Below, piece after piece: positions 20,937-46,545 of a DNA stretch of 64,000 nt. The notes under the pieces were generated by a model. The model made no database searches. It had not been told where the DNA came from and was given only the letters and a program-made list of their open reading frames with translations. Each line of letters begins with the position of its first letter. Position 1 is the stretch's first letter. This stretch comes from Muricea muricata (lineage: Eukaryota > Cnidaria > Anthozoa > Malacalcyonacea > Plexauridae), in assembly GCA_963855995.1 (NCBI GenBank), contig OY979730.1, positions 9,773,300 to 9,837,299 of the forward strand, read 5' to 3'. Both the position numbers and the translations under genes were made by a program.

Positions 20937-22763
20937 TTATCACTGCACATTTCCTGTTTACATGGAACTTTGATCCCATTCAAGTTGGCACTCCGCTGAA
21001 ATTATGACAGCAGGCGCTATGCCACACGTCGACACCCGATGGACACTTGAGTTCATTGACCCGCGTGCTTCTTCGGGAAGCTTCGTACTTTCCTCGGCAG
21101 GAACCGATGATCTTGAAATTAAACATTAATTATTTGTAAATATACATCGCTATCGATTCATCATACTAAGTAATAGTACGAACAAATTTTAGCAGATTAT
21201 TTACACAGTTAAAAGTATTGAATTTTTGAGGCGCCCATATTTTATACCTCAAATCTTTTCTATAGAACATAATACAGTTATAATACATAATGCTAAAGCT
21301 TTAAAATTAGAAGCTTTTAGAGATATTCAGTGTAAACGCCGTGCTAAAAGACCTCCTTATTAACCTAGAATTTAAACACCTTGACGAAATATAATGTTCC
21401 TAAATCAGCTATAGCCATTCCTGACAACCTCGATCCCATGGCCTTTCCTTTTCCCCATCGAAAGGCCCTGGGATCGAGGTTGCATTCCTAATCGAGATGG
21501 CAAATGGATTGTTTGGAGGGACATGTACAGAGCGATAGAGAGCACCAGTCATGAGAGGCTTTTCCTTAGAGATAACTAAGCATTTTGTGTATTTTTCTTG
21601 CTCAAATTTTAACTTTCAAAATTTCATGACACTTTGAGTTTCCCCTCCAAGCAATCCGTAGGTGATTTGCGGTTCTCAATTAGGGATTAGCTATTATACG
21701 ATTTTTGTCGATTGTTCCAAGGTCGGCTGACCCTGGGTTAAACTTTAAAGGTGCTGTATTGGTCAAAGAAACTTTTTTCTGAATTGAAACTCTAGTTTAT
21801 ATTCATTTCTCAGCACAGCAAACCGCAACAGTGTTAGATAATAACAAATCGTATTTTACAAATGTAGAAGTTCATAAACTAAACAAAGCGTTTGTTTGCG
21901 TTTACGTCGGCTCTATAGCATCTTTAAAGAGTTTGAAAATATCCGCAAACAGCAAACCGAAATTAGGATACGTCCAGGGACGCCGGAACTGGGGAGGAGG
22001 AGGAGGGGCAGCTGCTTTCCCCCTTGCTTTTTGCTGGGTGGGGAGGGGGAAAGTGCTCTACTGGTATAAGGTGCCTTAGTGGGAGGGGGGAGGCTTAGTG
22101 ATGATAAAACCCGCTGGGGCACTGTAAATTGACTAAATCAGACTCGTATTAAAATATAATATGATTGCGGTTGCAATACCAGGAGTGTGATAGGTATATA
22201 ACTGATTTGACTCAAGAAGAATGCAACTGACCCAGTACTGTTCAAACCATTGACATATATATACATCTGGACCGCCAGCTCGCTTTGAAAAGCGTTATTA
22301 AAGATGGCCAAAATATGAGAGTGTTTGCTCATGAAGTTGACTGCTGACCAGTATTTTTGTATTATTTAAGAGCCAGCGATGTTCAATCACTCTCATATTC
22401 GTTAGTTTTCGTCAGTATTCGTCAGCCTTCGTGATTTTCAATTGATAACGCAAAATTCAAGCGAAAATATTGCGAGCAGGCAGTCCAGATCTATTTATGT
22501 CAATGGTTCAAGGGATTCAAACGACTGTACCAGTGGACTGTTCCTGCACCATGACGTCAAATCCGCCATGTTTTCGGGGACACTTTGAAGTCGAGAGCCC
22601 GATCTCCAGATATATTAGTAGAGCTCAGTGACCTGCACTGACCTGCACCCGTTCGCGGGCTACGTCATCCCATGCTTCTTTGCGGCCTTGCAGGTCGCAG
22701 GAGCACTTCATAAACACAACAAAGGAGGAACGCAAAGTATTTGTGTTCGTTTTTCGCTCGAAA
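20937..22763. other. PHACTR 3' flank and LAPTM4 upstream region
   Basis: ATTAAA at 21118-21123, 182 bases after the PHACTR stop, is a possible variant polyadenylation signal. A G-rich segment spans 21980-22100. Apart from the hairpin at 21425-21482, no element or promoter motif is evident. The LAPTM4 5' UTR should lie just before 22764. Confidence 0.4.
21425..21482. repeat. 58-nt hairpin with 23-bp arms
   Basis: CAACCTCGATCCCATGGCCT TTC pairs with GAAAGGCCCTGGGATCGAGGT TG with one mismatch, around a 12-nt loop. Intergenic, between PHACTR and LAPTM4. It may be a tiny inverted-repeat element or a structured RNA; sequence alone does not decide. Confidence 0.8.
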
Positions 22764-25700
22764 ATGGGGAAACAGCGCCGCAGAAACTGCGAGGAATGTG
22801 AACACTCTTACATGAATAGATGCTGTATGTGTCTGGATATCCGTACTGGCGTTATCATTCTCGGTTTCATTCATTTGGTACGTTAAAAACGGTTAAATTA
22901 ATAAATTCCCTTTGTGTATTAATACACCGCACTTTCTTGTTAGGGATTTAATAAGTTGGTTGTACTGTAGAAATCTTCTTTTTTGATTAGGTTGCCATAT
23001 TTGCCTCAAGTTTTACAGTTCTGTTTGACAGAGGGCTGTATTTCTCGTCTGCATTGTCGAGCTTCAAAACACGAACCAAATGTATCACGTCTAAAAAATT
23101 TAAGAGCAAACATCGAAATGTAATTTTATTAATTTAATGCGTTTTATATTAGTATTTATAAAGCGTGTGTTTTTTGTGCCGACTGATCTTCTGTCGTTGT
23201 TTAGACTTGATAAATTTAGCGTTCACATGACCTGGGCCTTTTTGACAAAATGCTCTTCAAAAAACGTTTGTAACTATTGAATATATGACTGACTGTGTGT
23301 AGTCAGTGTAGACACTATTCGGCCATTGTTTTTTGCTGTATCGTTGCCTGACAGATGTCTCGTGTATTTAGACTGTTTATTTTAAGCCCAGCAGATGCGG
23401 TAGAAAACATTTAATACTAAGCTGTAAAGAGCATATTGCAAAATGTATATAACAGTTCTTCTGCCAAAATGACAGTAAAAAAATATTACAAAGCATATCG
23501 TTAGGCAAAATTTTCAATGTATATATACAAAGTGTCTGTTGAAAGTGACTCATTAAAATCAACAACGCCAGTGTGGGTATTATAGTTAATCCTACACAAA
23601 GACAACAAAGTGAAAATTGACATTTGATCTAAGTTAGTTTACCGACGAAGGGTCGTGAAAGAACCTATACCATTCGTATACTTCGTAAAAATCCATACTT
23701 CAGGTCTGAAAATGTGTTCTTAATGTTATAAATGCTACAATTTTCACTTGATAAGTCTGTTCTCTGAAATCTTTCGACTCAGGGAGATGTTGGTTTTACG
23801 ATCACTTGTCTCAAGATTCTTACCTGCTTGAGATTATGTTTCCTAGAAGCAGGAAGTACGAACTTCCTTTTTTCTTTATTAAACGTGATCAGTCGAGGTG
23901 TGTCTCTGGATAATTGAGGACATAGGTACCATTTTTCATGCTTGAGTAAAAAAACCCACTACAAAAGGCAGCGAAATTTTAAAAAACCCTTAACCCACCC
24001 ATCGAGGAAATTTATGCCGTTTAGAGGGGGGGGGGCAGGGATCATCAATGAGAGGCACTTGTTCAGCAGTGGTGCTTATGTCAAAGTGAGTGAAACATTT
24101 TGATAGAATACTGTTAACCACATAATTATATAGTTACTGCTTGTTTCTACCATTACTGCATATTTTAGTGAAGTATTAGACAAGTATTAGATACAGAATA
24201 TTATATGAGATGAAGGACTAGTGTAAACTATCAGAAGTTATTATTTAAACCTGGTTGTTAAAGAACAGTTTCTCATAAACTCCATGTTCACAAGGACTTT
24301 TCTTGACAGCACTCACTTGCCGGAAGAAAATTATTTTTAGTTGACACAATTAAGCTGCAGCCAGAGACATGCCAAACGAAATCTTATAATGGAGATCAAT
24401 GCCCACATTATGCTCTGAGTAAAGCCATAAAAAACAGATTTCAAATAGAAAATTTTTATTGTGTGATGTTTTAATTAAAGAGGCACTTCGATGAAACTTT
24501 GGGGGCCGATTTTTTTTTATTTTCTGAAACTGTGTTTCTTGAAATATATACCGTCCAGTAAAATATCAGGGCAAAATATGGAGTAGAAAGCTTTCGAAGC
24601 TTCGATCGAAAATTCGTATTTTACTGCCGCCATTGATTTGAGGCTGTTGTGATGGTCTGAGGTCTGTTGGCCTGAGGTCTGTTGTGACGTCATTTTCTCG
24701 CTTCTTTTCTGCTGTCACAGCAAGCGATATATGTAAATATGTCAACACATTCTAATGAAAGCGGAAAGGAAGTGAGAAAATGACGTCACAACAGACCGCT
24801 GCTCAAAATTAAAAAACAGGCCCACATCAATGGCGGCCGTAAAATTAGAATTTTCAATCGGAGCTTTGTAAGCTTTCTACTCAATATTTTGTGCTGACAT
24901 TTTACTGGTATGTATTTCAAGAAAGGCAGTTTCGGAAAATAGAAAAAATTGGCCCCCAAAGTTTCATTGAAGTGCCCCTTTAAGTTAAGATGAAACGTCA
25001 CATGAGGCCACTCCAAGTTAGACTTTAGTTTCTCGTCCTCTGCCCATGTTCAAAACTAATAATGGAATGAACCGCCCACCTACGTCTAGCTCCAAAAAAT
25101 TTCCAGGGGGGGAATTAAAGTCTAATTTGGAATAGCCTAAGATATACTCAGGATAGTCCTTGCAATGCCTTTCCTTTCTGGCACCCTTCTCCCCCCGAAT
25201 CTGAAAGCCTTGGCTGATGGTTATTAGAATTGTGGTTTTGTTTAGGTATTTCAAGTTGCTGCGATCATTGTGATATGCCAGGTCATGGTCCATCCTGATA
25301 CCTATGACAAGGAGAGCCCATACGTATCGAGAGGCCACATTATGAAAGGTATTGTTGTTCATTACGAGAGCATTCAAACACTGGTCATTTGTTGCAAAAA
25401 ATTCAACTTTCAATGAATAATTGTGATTTTGTGAACTTCATATATTTAGCATGCATTTACTGATGGGGAACCCTGTATTTTTGTGACCCCTGATTCCAAA
25501 ACCATTGACGTGTGATACTTGAGGCAAAACCAATCAAAATATCCTACCTAATTTTAGGAATGTTTTATCACTGTGCATTTGTTAGCAAAATTGGCCAGAA
25601 AAAGCACTGTGTGCCACATGGCTTAAAAATTTCCCCCTCCATTGCAAAATGGACGAAACTTTACAGTCATGTGCCCAGGGTTCGAAATAGCGAACTGCCA

Positions 25701-28700
25701 GTGGCCAAAGCCAGGCCATATTTTAGAGATGGCTGGCGAAAATAAAAATGGAGTGCCAAATTGAAAAAAAAAGTGGCATGAATGTGGTGTTGAATTTTTA
25801 ACTCATACCTGAAATACTCAGCAGAAATCTAGATCGTTTTGATGTCTAAATATGTTGGTACAGTATATTTGCACTTAAATCCAAGATTACTACAGTCAAA
25901 TATACCAATTAAGTATAGGGCAATAAAACTCCTATCATGAAAACATTCATTTCTACAACATACGAGACTAGTTTTAGCAGGTAAAGAAATAAAGTGACAG
26001 GCTTAATAGTATTCGACCTGCGGTTTGGCAGGTCATATTTTTTTCTATTTCGAGCCCTGCATGTGTCACTTGCCAGTGTAAGTCTCCAGTCTCCACTGGA
26101 GATTCAGTGTACTTACAGTAATTTTACTGAATGTGATTAAGTTTGAAGTTCATTGATACTGTGTGTTCTGTTTCTATAATCTAGTAACCTGCTAGCGTTC
26201 ACAGACTTTAATGATCTAGTTTGTGGTGAATGAAGATCCGAACTTATGTATTAAAAGCTTTGCAAGAAAAAATTTACCCCATTTTGCAAATTTCTTTTGT
26301 CAGTGCACAATAAAATCAGATATGCAAAACATGCTGATTGCCTTAGGGTAGAGTAAGTGCTTTCTTATTAAAATATAATTTTGTGGAGGCACCACGTAAG
26401 TTTATTATCACAAATTTTGATCCATAAGCTTGGATCTTCATCAGTGATAATGATGTTTCCACAAAATTATATTTTAATTTGATATTCACCATACCAACAT
26501 ACAAGGCTTAAGTGCTTTCTTATATGCCAAGTATATGATGATGATGATATGTATATGATCTTTCAGGGAATTTTGCATCGCTGGCTATATCTTTGCTGTT
26601 ATTCATTTTGACAGCTGTAATGGTCTATGGTACTATCCAGGTATAACCTACGCAAATAACGTGGTCAATATTATGTATCATTTCTCAAAGAAGAACCTAT
26701 TTCAGTTATTTTGGTTTTAATTTTAATTATTTTAATTTTAATTATTTTAGTATTAATTATATAAATTTTAACATTAATTATTTTAATTTTAATGTTAATT
26801 ATTTTAATTTTAATATTAATTATTTTTATTTTAATGTTAATTATTTTATTAATTATTTCTATTTTAATATTAATTATTTTCGTTTTAATATTAATTGCAA
26901 TTTTGATTATTTTAATTTTAATATTAATTATTTCAATTTTAATTATTTTAATTTTAATTATTTTAATTTTAGCGCCGACCTGGTTATCTGTTGCCATTCT
27001 TCTGCCTTCAAGTATTCGATCTTTGCGTGTGTGTTTTGTTGTTGTTCGGCGCAGTGACCAACCACGATCAAGTTGTCGTCTGGCGAAGCAGGGTGAGTGG
27101 ACTTTGGACATGACTGTGGTGTTGTTAGCGATAGATCACGAAAACATACTCCGATCTTCACTGCCAGAAATGATGCTAGCAGAACTCAATGTTCAGGGAT
27201 TTCAATCGATGAATTTGATCAGCTACTTTTAATGTCATATCTGCCGACTTCCTATGAAATTTCCATGTTTTAAACAAGTAGATTTTAACAGCGATTACAA
27301 TTTTAACGTCGTCTTACAACTAGTGGTCTTACTGTTCATTGAAGCCGTTTATATATGTCTTGAAAGGGTGTTTGAATGTGAAAATGATTTAGTGATTAAA
27401 TCTATTGTAATTACTGCTGACTATTTTTCGTACGTGCCGTATTGAAATAGTGAAAGCAATACATTTTACAATAGCTGCTTAGCGAGACTAACCCAGGCCA
27501 CTGCCGAGAACAATTTTCGCTTAATCCTAACCTTGTATTTTCCATGAAAAAATCAATAAGTGAGGAACAAATTATGCTTGCTCCGATCGATACAGTAGCG
27601 AAACCAGCCCGGCAATTTGGTCATGCTATGCAAGTATAAATCATTACATTATTCATTTCTTTAGAAATTGATTCCTTGTACGGTCTATAAACACTGAAAA
27701 ATTTGCATGACCAGATGTCGGGCTGGCTTCGCCACTGGATCCATACTCTACTCTACCGCCTACTCTCTAAAACATGCCAGCTACTTTCATGATAACGAAA
27801 CCCCTTAGACGACGTTTTGTATAAAGTTCCTTCGTAGCGACTGCTATTTTCTCGACGCAGGGCCTTAGCAACGTGGGATTCTGCTAATATATTAGAGAGG
27901 TTCAGATTTGACTTCCTCTACCGCTACCGCTACCTTTTCTCGATTTTTAAACAATTTGATTGGTTAATCGGACTGGTACGACACATCTGATTGGCTGAAA
28001 GATAGATTAAGGTGGCGGTACGAGTATTGGAAGCGAAATCTGAACTTCTGTATTGAATACAGGTGGTGAAAGATCCTATCTTTTCGTGTGCTTTCGACTG
28101 CACTACCGACAGGGGAAACGTTAGTTTAAACAACCAAGTTTGAATTCTGTCTGTTGTTGTTTGTGTGTAGGTCTCCCATCATTACAGATACATGAGGCTG
28201 GACAAAGTTGATCAAAGGTGTTTGATTGCGACATTCACTGCTTTTCTTATCATCAAGGTAACACAAAATATTGTGGTGTGTTGGGTCTAATCTCTAAAGT
28301 TACCATTAAAGGACAATGGCACTAAAATTTTTTGTTGCCCAGATTGAAAGTGTTACCTTTCCTGGCAATGAACATAATATTAAAACCTCACCGATCGTTT
28401 TCGTTCCGGAGTTATTTGTACACTTCATTAACCGCCCCCTCCCCCCCCAAAAAAAAAGAATTTTGCTTTGTTTTAATTCTTATCTCAGCTTTAGCATACC
28501 AGGTGTAAATATCAACGACCCTGATACAGACCCATCGTAACATAATTGTCACAAAGTTGACAACACTAGGTTGTAACAGCATTGTTATATCATGACTGTA
28601 TCAGTCTTGTTGGAACAACCTTGTAACAAGTCTGATAGTCCAATCAGGCTTCTTACAAGTTTTTAACAGCTTGTCCTAAACTTGTCCCAACAGACTTGTT

Positions 28701-30006
28701 ACAACTGTTTGCAGTTGTTTTTTTTGCAACCTGTGCGTTTTTACGCGCATACTTGACAACTAAGGGCCTGTTCATATGGGAAGAAGTTTTCCCGGTTAGC
28801 GAGAAAACATTTCGACAAGTTTACAAGCGAGATATCGCCTTCATACGAAAATAGTATGAAAAGTTGCCTTGCGTTCATATGAGACGAAAAGTTTTGCCGT
28901 TAACCGAGATCTCGCTTGGTGACAGGCGAGATGTCGGTGACCGAGATCATTTTTATCCCATATGAACACAACTTTCCCGCTTAGCGGGAAAACTTTCTGT
29001 TTACACTTTACAAAATCTACATCACCGCGGGAAACCCGGTAAGCGGGAGAACACTTCTCCATATGAACAGAACAACATTATTTGACCTGTCGAAATTTTT
29101 TCTCGGGAACCGAGATAACTTCTGCACATATGAACAGGCCCTAAGTGGCCGTAATATTGTCAACCTAAATTCATCCCCGCCTCCGTAGCGGCGGCATTTA
29201 ACGAATTGTGTACATTCTGCCTGCAGGCGTATCTTGCCAACTGCGTGTGGACTTGCTACAAATTGTTTGCGATTCGTGAGAGAAAGCTACGTGAAAATGA
29301 AGCGATGCACTCATGCTGCACTGACAGTGACTTCGAGGTACAGTATGCCGGGATTTCTCTCTATCATTAGAAGTGACATACTTTCAAACACAAGCTTAAA
29401 TTGCTGAAGTGCTTCCGAAGATTGGAGAAAAATAGAAAAGGATTAAAGTTAAAGAACATTGAACATCGAAAATTCGCGTCGCGTTGTCAAATCGCGTCCG
29501 GTCTGTCTCGGCCTTCAGGGGCCGGTTGTTCGAAGCCCATCTAGCTTAAACGGTGGTTAAGCTAAAAAAAGGAACCAAGTTTATAGATTCATTCAACGAC
29601 CAAACTAAAAGTTTTGAACTTTAATAGAATGATTATGCTTACAGCTACATATTTACTGCAAAATATTTAAGTTTACTGTTTAACGAGTGATGTAAGAGTG
29701 TTATTTAATTTTGACTTATCCACCGTTTACGCTAAACGGGCTTCGAACAACCGGGCCCAGGCATATTTTCAGTGTGGATATAAACTCAGAGTAACACAAA
29801 AAACATCATTTTCAGCTGAGTACATAACACCAAGACACATTCAAACCACACCCCAAATAAGCAATCTCCAAAACTTTATAGGCGCTTTAAACAATATTTC
29901 CTTTTATAATGATGGTTTTTCTGTCATTTAGACATTGCTGCCGAATTATGACGATGCCACAAAGGAGACCCCTAAAGAGAGTCCTCCGCCTTACGCGAGC
30001 ACTTAA
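22764..30006 (+). CDS. LAPTM4: LAPTM4 family lysosomal-associated transmembrane protein
   Basis: Seven coding exons: 22764-22877, 25246-25348, 26567-26640, 26973-27053, 28171-28257, 29227-29337 and 29932-30006 (TAA), all GT-AG and in phase, total 645 nt or 214 residues (vertebrate LAPTM4A and LAPTM4B are slightly longer). The family comprises four-pass late endosomal/lysosomal membrane proteins that influence transporter, receptor and lipid trafficking. Seen here: a Cys-rich N-terminus (CEECEHSYMNRCCMCLDIRT) leading straight into TM1 (GVIILGFIHL); a loop with HPDTYDKESPY; TM2 (LAISLLLFILTAVMVYG); TM3 with the family-like LLPFFCLQVFDL; TM4 (CLIATFTAFLIIKAYLANCVW); and a cytosolic tail ending LLPNYDDAT ... 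ESPPPYAST. The tail PPPY (and the LPNY-type site) are candidate WW-binding motifs for Nedd4-type ligases. The C-terminal LLPxYDDAT plus PPPY pair makes the assignment firm. LAPTM4A versus LAPTM4B cannot be separated. Confidence 0.94.
24476..24984. mobile_element. MITE of about 510 bp with long inverted arms
   Basis: Left end AAGAGGCACTTCGATGAAAC TTTGGGGGCC and right end GGCCCCCAAAGTTTCATTGA AGTGCCCCTTT are inverted. The arms continue inward (AAATATCAGGGCAAAATATG opposite CAATATTTTGTGCTGACATT; CCGCCATTGATTTGAGGC opposite CCCACATCAATGGCGG). It lies in LAPTM4 intron 1. Confidence 0.85.
25675..26060. repeat. Family H MITE, copy 2
   Basis: Starts CCCAGGGTTCGAAATAG and ends CTATTTCGAGCCCTG. Interior CAGCAGAAATCTAGATCGTT and CTATCATGAAAACATTCATT are the reverse complement of motifs in the copy at 3994-4486. 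In LAPTM4 intron 2. Confidence 0.75.
26368..26477. repeat. Small MITE with TTAAAATATAATTTTGTGGA ends, copy 1
   Basis: 110 bp with 20-bp inverted ends, ending about 90 bases before LAPTM4 exon 3. The same ends are seen at 55368-55536. Confidence 0.8.
26700..26970 (+). repeat. AT-rich minisatellite (TAATTTTAATTATTTTAAT-like)
   Basis: About 270 bp of units of roughly 16-20 bp made only of A and T with rare C or G. It runs up to the AG of LAPTM4 exon 4 at 26973, so the repeat itself supplies the branch point and T-rich tract of that acceptor. Confidence 0.9.
27599..27740. repeat. Family J element, copy 2
   Basis: Ends GAAACCAGCCCGGC and GTCGGGCTGGCTTC; same orientation and interior as the copy at 2945-3090. 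LAPTM4 intron 4. Confidence 0.7.
28540..28735. repeat. Family A-like repeat (TTGTAACAAGTCTGA type)
   Basis: Variant with CACAAAGTTGACAACACTAG, TATCATGACTGTATCAGTCT and GGAACAACCTTGTAACAAGT. The same variant recurs at 53815-54135 and 61240-61990. Confidence 0.65.
28763..29146. mobile_element. MITE with GGGCCTGTTCATATG ends
   Basis: Begins TAAGGGCCTGTTCATATGGG and ends CATATGAACAGGCCCTTA-like. Internal palindromic pieces (GAGATCTCGCTTGG, CGGGAAAACTT) recur in both directions. LAPTM4 intron 5. Confidence 0.85.
29516..29762. mobile_element. MITE with GGCCGGTTGTTCGAAGCCC ends
   Basis: Left arm GGCCGGTTGTTCGAAGCCC ATCTAGC, right arm GCTAAACGGGCTTCGAACAA CCGGGCC, plus inner CTTAAACGGTGG / CCACCGTTTACG. 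It is followed at once by a SINE tail (GTGTGGATATAAACTCAGAG) at 29770-29830. LAPTM4 intron 6. Confidence 0.85.
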
Positions 30007-31224
30007 CTCCGTCGCGAACATGGAAGGATGGTCGCATTTTAAGTTTTGGACATATCCTCGCCATTGGATTAAATTCCATTAATTCTACTACTTTCACGTT
30101 GTCGTAGTCTATAAATATATATTGAAATATCTGTTAATCTTATCGTCTGTTTGTAGTGATATCGTTGCGAGTGTTGTGAATGGTTTATATAAACAATGTT
30201 TTATTAGGGGAGAATAACAAAAATGTAATCGTGGAGTTATGGCAATTGTAATTTTTAGTCGCGTTTAGATATATTTACCTTGTATATGTGATTTCAACTG
30301 AAAAAATTTGTAAAACTACATGTGCAAATCGTTTGTATTTGTTTGTGGGAGCGGATGGAGGGGGGGGGGGGGGGGGGAGAGGGTCGATGGGTGCTGCAGG
30401 CGCTAAAAAACTGTTAAGTTGGCCCAATTTTGAAGCTAGAATAGCTATATGAAATGTTGCACTAAAATCGATTAAAATTTCTGAAAATCAAATGCATGGC
30501 ACAACCTTTATCCTGTTGTAGTTTCAGATCAGTCTATATAAACACCGCAAAAAAGAAAGTTCCCCCCTAAATACATCAGAATAAATTCTAAACAAATGAA
30601 TCGCTGTTAATCAAACCTAGAACTACTTGGACCTATGGTAGGTTGCTTGATGGTGTGTGAAGAATTGGGTCACACACGCGTGCTATAATGAGTTAAACCC
30701 CATTGAATACAAAAATACCTGATTTCAAAATTAACATGCTGAATATGCTAGTGTGATCCGTCTCATTCACCGTTCATTGGTAAACACAAAATCGTAGTGC
30801 AATCGTGTAAAGCCGTTTAAATCATGCCCAGAGTAAGTCCAATTAGTTCTAGGTTTGATTAACAGCGATTTATTTGTTTAGAATGTATTCTGATGTATGT
30901 AGGGGGAACTTTCTTTTTGTGCGGTGTTTATTTTCAAAAGAGGTGTGCGACCCCCTTTTCACCTAACAACTAGGCCAATTTGCCCTGAGTAAAAGGTCCC
31001 ACATAACTGCTTTGTTTTGCCGTAAATAACAGTGTCCAAGCTGTGAAGCTATAAAAAACTCGCATTTTCAACGATTTGCGTAGAGTGCGGGCAACAATTT
31101 ATCTCGGAATCGTCCATTCTGGGCCTAGACATTATATTCGCGTGCTAGTCGGAGAATAGTCGGAGCGAGCCGTAAACAATTTACCTGCCACGCTCGAAAT
31201 GTATACTGGGAGACCTTCGCGAAC
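30007..31224. other. Intergenic region between LAPTM4 and the zinc finger gene
   Basis: Holds a 22-base poly-G-rich tract at 30357-30380 and the MITE at 30533-30940. The promoter and 5' UTR of the zinc finger gene should lie in the last 250 bases, which are less AT-rich than the surroundings, but no core promoter motif stands out. Confidence 0.45.
30533..30940. mobile_element. MITE with inverted AAACACCGCAAAAAGAAAGTTCCCCC-type ends
   Basis: Left: ATAAACACCGC, GAAAGTTCCCCCCTA, ATACATCAGAATAAATTCTA, CGCTGTTAATCAAACCTAGA. Right: the inverse of all these (TCTAGGTTTGATTAACAGCG ... TATTCTGATGTATG ... GGGGGAACTTTC ... GCGGTGTTTAT). Arms are about 95 bp. Confidence 0.88.
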
Positions 31225-44833
<13,609 letters not shown>

Positions 44834-45877
44834 TGTCTGATGACCTATGTTGTGGCCTCTGATCTCTCACCGTAACTGGACTTTACAAGCTAATCTTGCT
44901 GGTTGACGAAGTTATATGCAAAATATCGTTGTTTTTGTAACGATTTTAGAGCGCCGTCTAAAAAGAACTGACATTTTTTACTGCTTTTGTGAAGAGATCT
45001 GTTAACTTACACCGCGTTGGTGTGTTTATATACCTTGCATAACAGCGGATGCGGAGAGCGGATACATGGGGTGCGACTATTGGGGGAAGGCTGGGTCTAT
45101 TCCAATACAGATCGAGTGAGCTCTCTTTAACATAAGATAATCAAAAGAATGGACTGAAAACGCGAGCTAAAGCGTCATTGACTCCCGAGATACAACCTGA
45201 TACGCTTTGCTTTATAACCCTGCAACTTCACTTTAAATATATTTCAAGACTTTGTATTTAAATATCTTAAACAAGAACAGCAACGCCTGTGGAAGTATCG
45301 ACTTTTCAACCTTCTTAAGCGAAGCAAACAAAATCGAATATCACCATTAATTGTTTTGGTAAAACTTTTGCAATGGTGGTATTTCAGCAGTCAGACTAGC
45401 GCCAGAACATTCAGCGTTCGTTATTAACTTTGCTGTACCTACAAGTCCATAGACATTGCTCTTCACCCTGTTCTTGTTTAGAGTATGTAAATACAAAGTC
45501 CTGGAATATATTTAAAGTAAAGTTACAAGGTTCCAAAGTAAAGCACATCAGGCCGTACCACGGATGTAAGGTCAGAAACATTTCCGCTTTACCCCGCGTT
45601 TCCAGTGCATCCCTTTGATTGTCTATGGGGTGCGATCATAGATGTGCTAATGGCTAACGATTCTGGGCCATTCCATCTTGCAGTCTATGGTCGAATTTGA
45701 TAGGACCAATCATTTACGTTATACAGTTGTATTGGTTGTTTGTATATTTCATTGACCTTCATTTGTAAGTACCTCGTTTACGTCAGTTAAGTATATATAT
45801 TCTATGTATTATTTAAAGCACACGATTTTGTGCCTTAAACATGTATTTTATGCAGTGTAGTTAAAAAGCCATAATTC

Positions 45878-45883
45878 AATAAA
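45878..45883 (+). terminator. Candidate polyadenylation signal of the zinc finger gene
   Basis: AATAAA in TTCAATAAATGCAAGAC, about 1045 bases after the stop codon. It is followed by T-rich sequence (TAATTTTAAAATC). Not confirmed by cDNA; a nearer variant signal cannot be excluded. Confidence 0.4.
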
Positions 45884-46004
45884 TGCAAGACAAAGTAATT
45901 TTAAAATCATCAACTTTAATTGTCTAAACACACAAGAGAAAAAACGCACAAGTTAGACTAAAGATGCAACGAGACTGATAAGATCTTGCAACAGACTTTT
46001 TGTC

Positions 46005-46265
46005 AGCAAGCTCCACCAGAGAATGCTGTACTCTGCATGTCCGGGATACCCTGGCCAGTACAGTGTAACATAAAGTCTACTGGAGGCTTGTTGCCTTGCA
46101 GTATTCAAGCTGATATCATGCAGGATGTGTTCACATCGCTTGCCCCGGCTTGATGATAACAAGTCTGCTGTTAGTTGTCAACAAGCTTAATGGAAGTTGA
46201 TTTCCAAGACTTTTTGTTCACATGCTTGATACAAATTCTTTCAGCAACTTTCAGAAAGTCTGATT
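46005..46265. repeat. Family A repeat, intergenic copy
   Basis: GTCAGCAAGCTCCACCAGA, GCTGATATCATGCAGGATGT GTTCACATCGCTTGCC core, then GATGATAACAAGTCTGCTGT TAG. The left half is diverged. Confidence 0.65.
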
Positions 46266-46318
46266 TGATGTGTTTACAAAGGCTAAAACGCGCTGTCTAG
46301 GAGTCTCAGTGGACAGAA

Positions 46319-46545
46319 TAAAACAAATTCCGAAAATAGACATCTTGTATTCCTGATATTCAAGAAAGAACAAGAAAACGACGGAGTCGGTGATATTTCG
46401 TCTTTATTCCAAAGACATTGTCAAACCAATGACAATGGTTTGACAATGTCTTTGGAATAAAGACGAAATATCACCGACTCCGTCGTTTTCTTGTTCTTTT
46501 TTAAATATCAGGAATACAAGATGTCTATTTTCGGAATTTGTTTTA
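46319..46545. repeat. Near-perfect palindrome, two arms of about 109 bp
   Basis: The left arm (from TAAAACAAATTCCGAAAATA to GACATTGTCAAACCA) is the reverse complement of the right arm (TGGTTTGACAATGTC to TATTTTCGGAATTTGTTTTA) around a spacer of about 7 bases (ATGACAA). Mismatches are limited to a short patch near 46362 and 46502 (TTCAAGAAAG versus CTTTTTTAAA region). No coding frame. No other copy in the window. Confidence 0.93.

Noticed and set aside
25018..25413. 131-codon minus-strand frame
   Set aside because: Antisense shadow of LAPTM4 exon 2 and its flanks.
26671..27111. Lys/Ile-rich 146-codon minus-strand frame
   Set aside because: Translation of the AT minisatellite opposite LAPTM4 exon 4.
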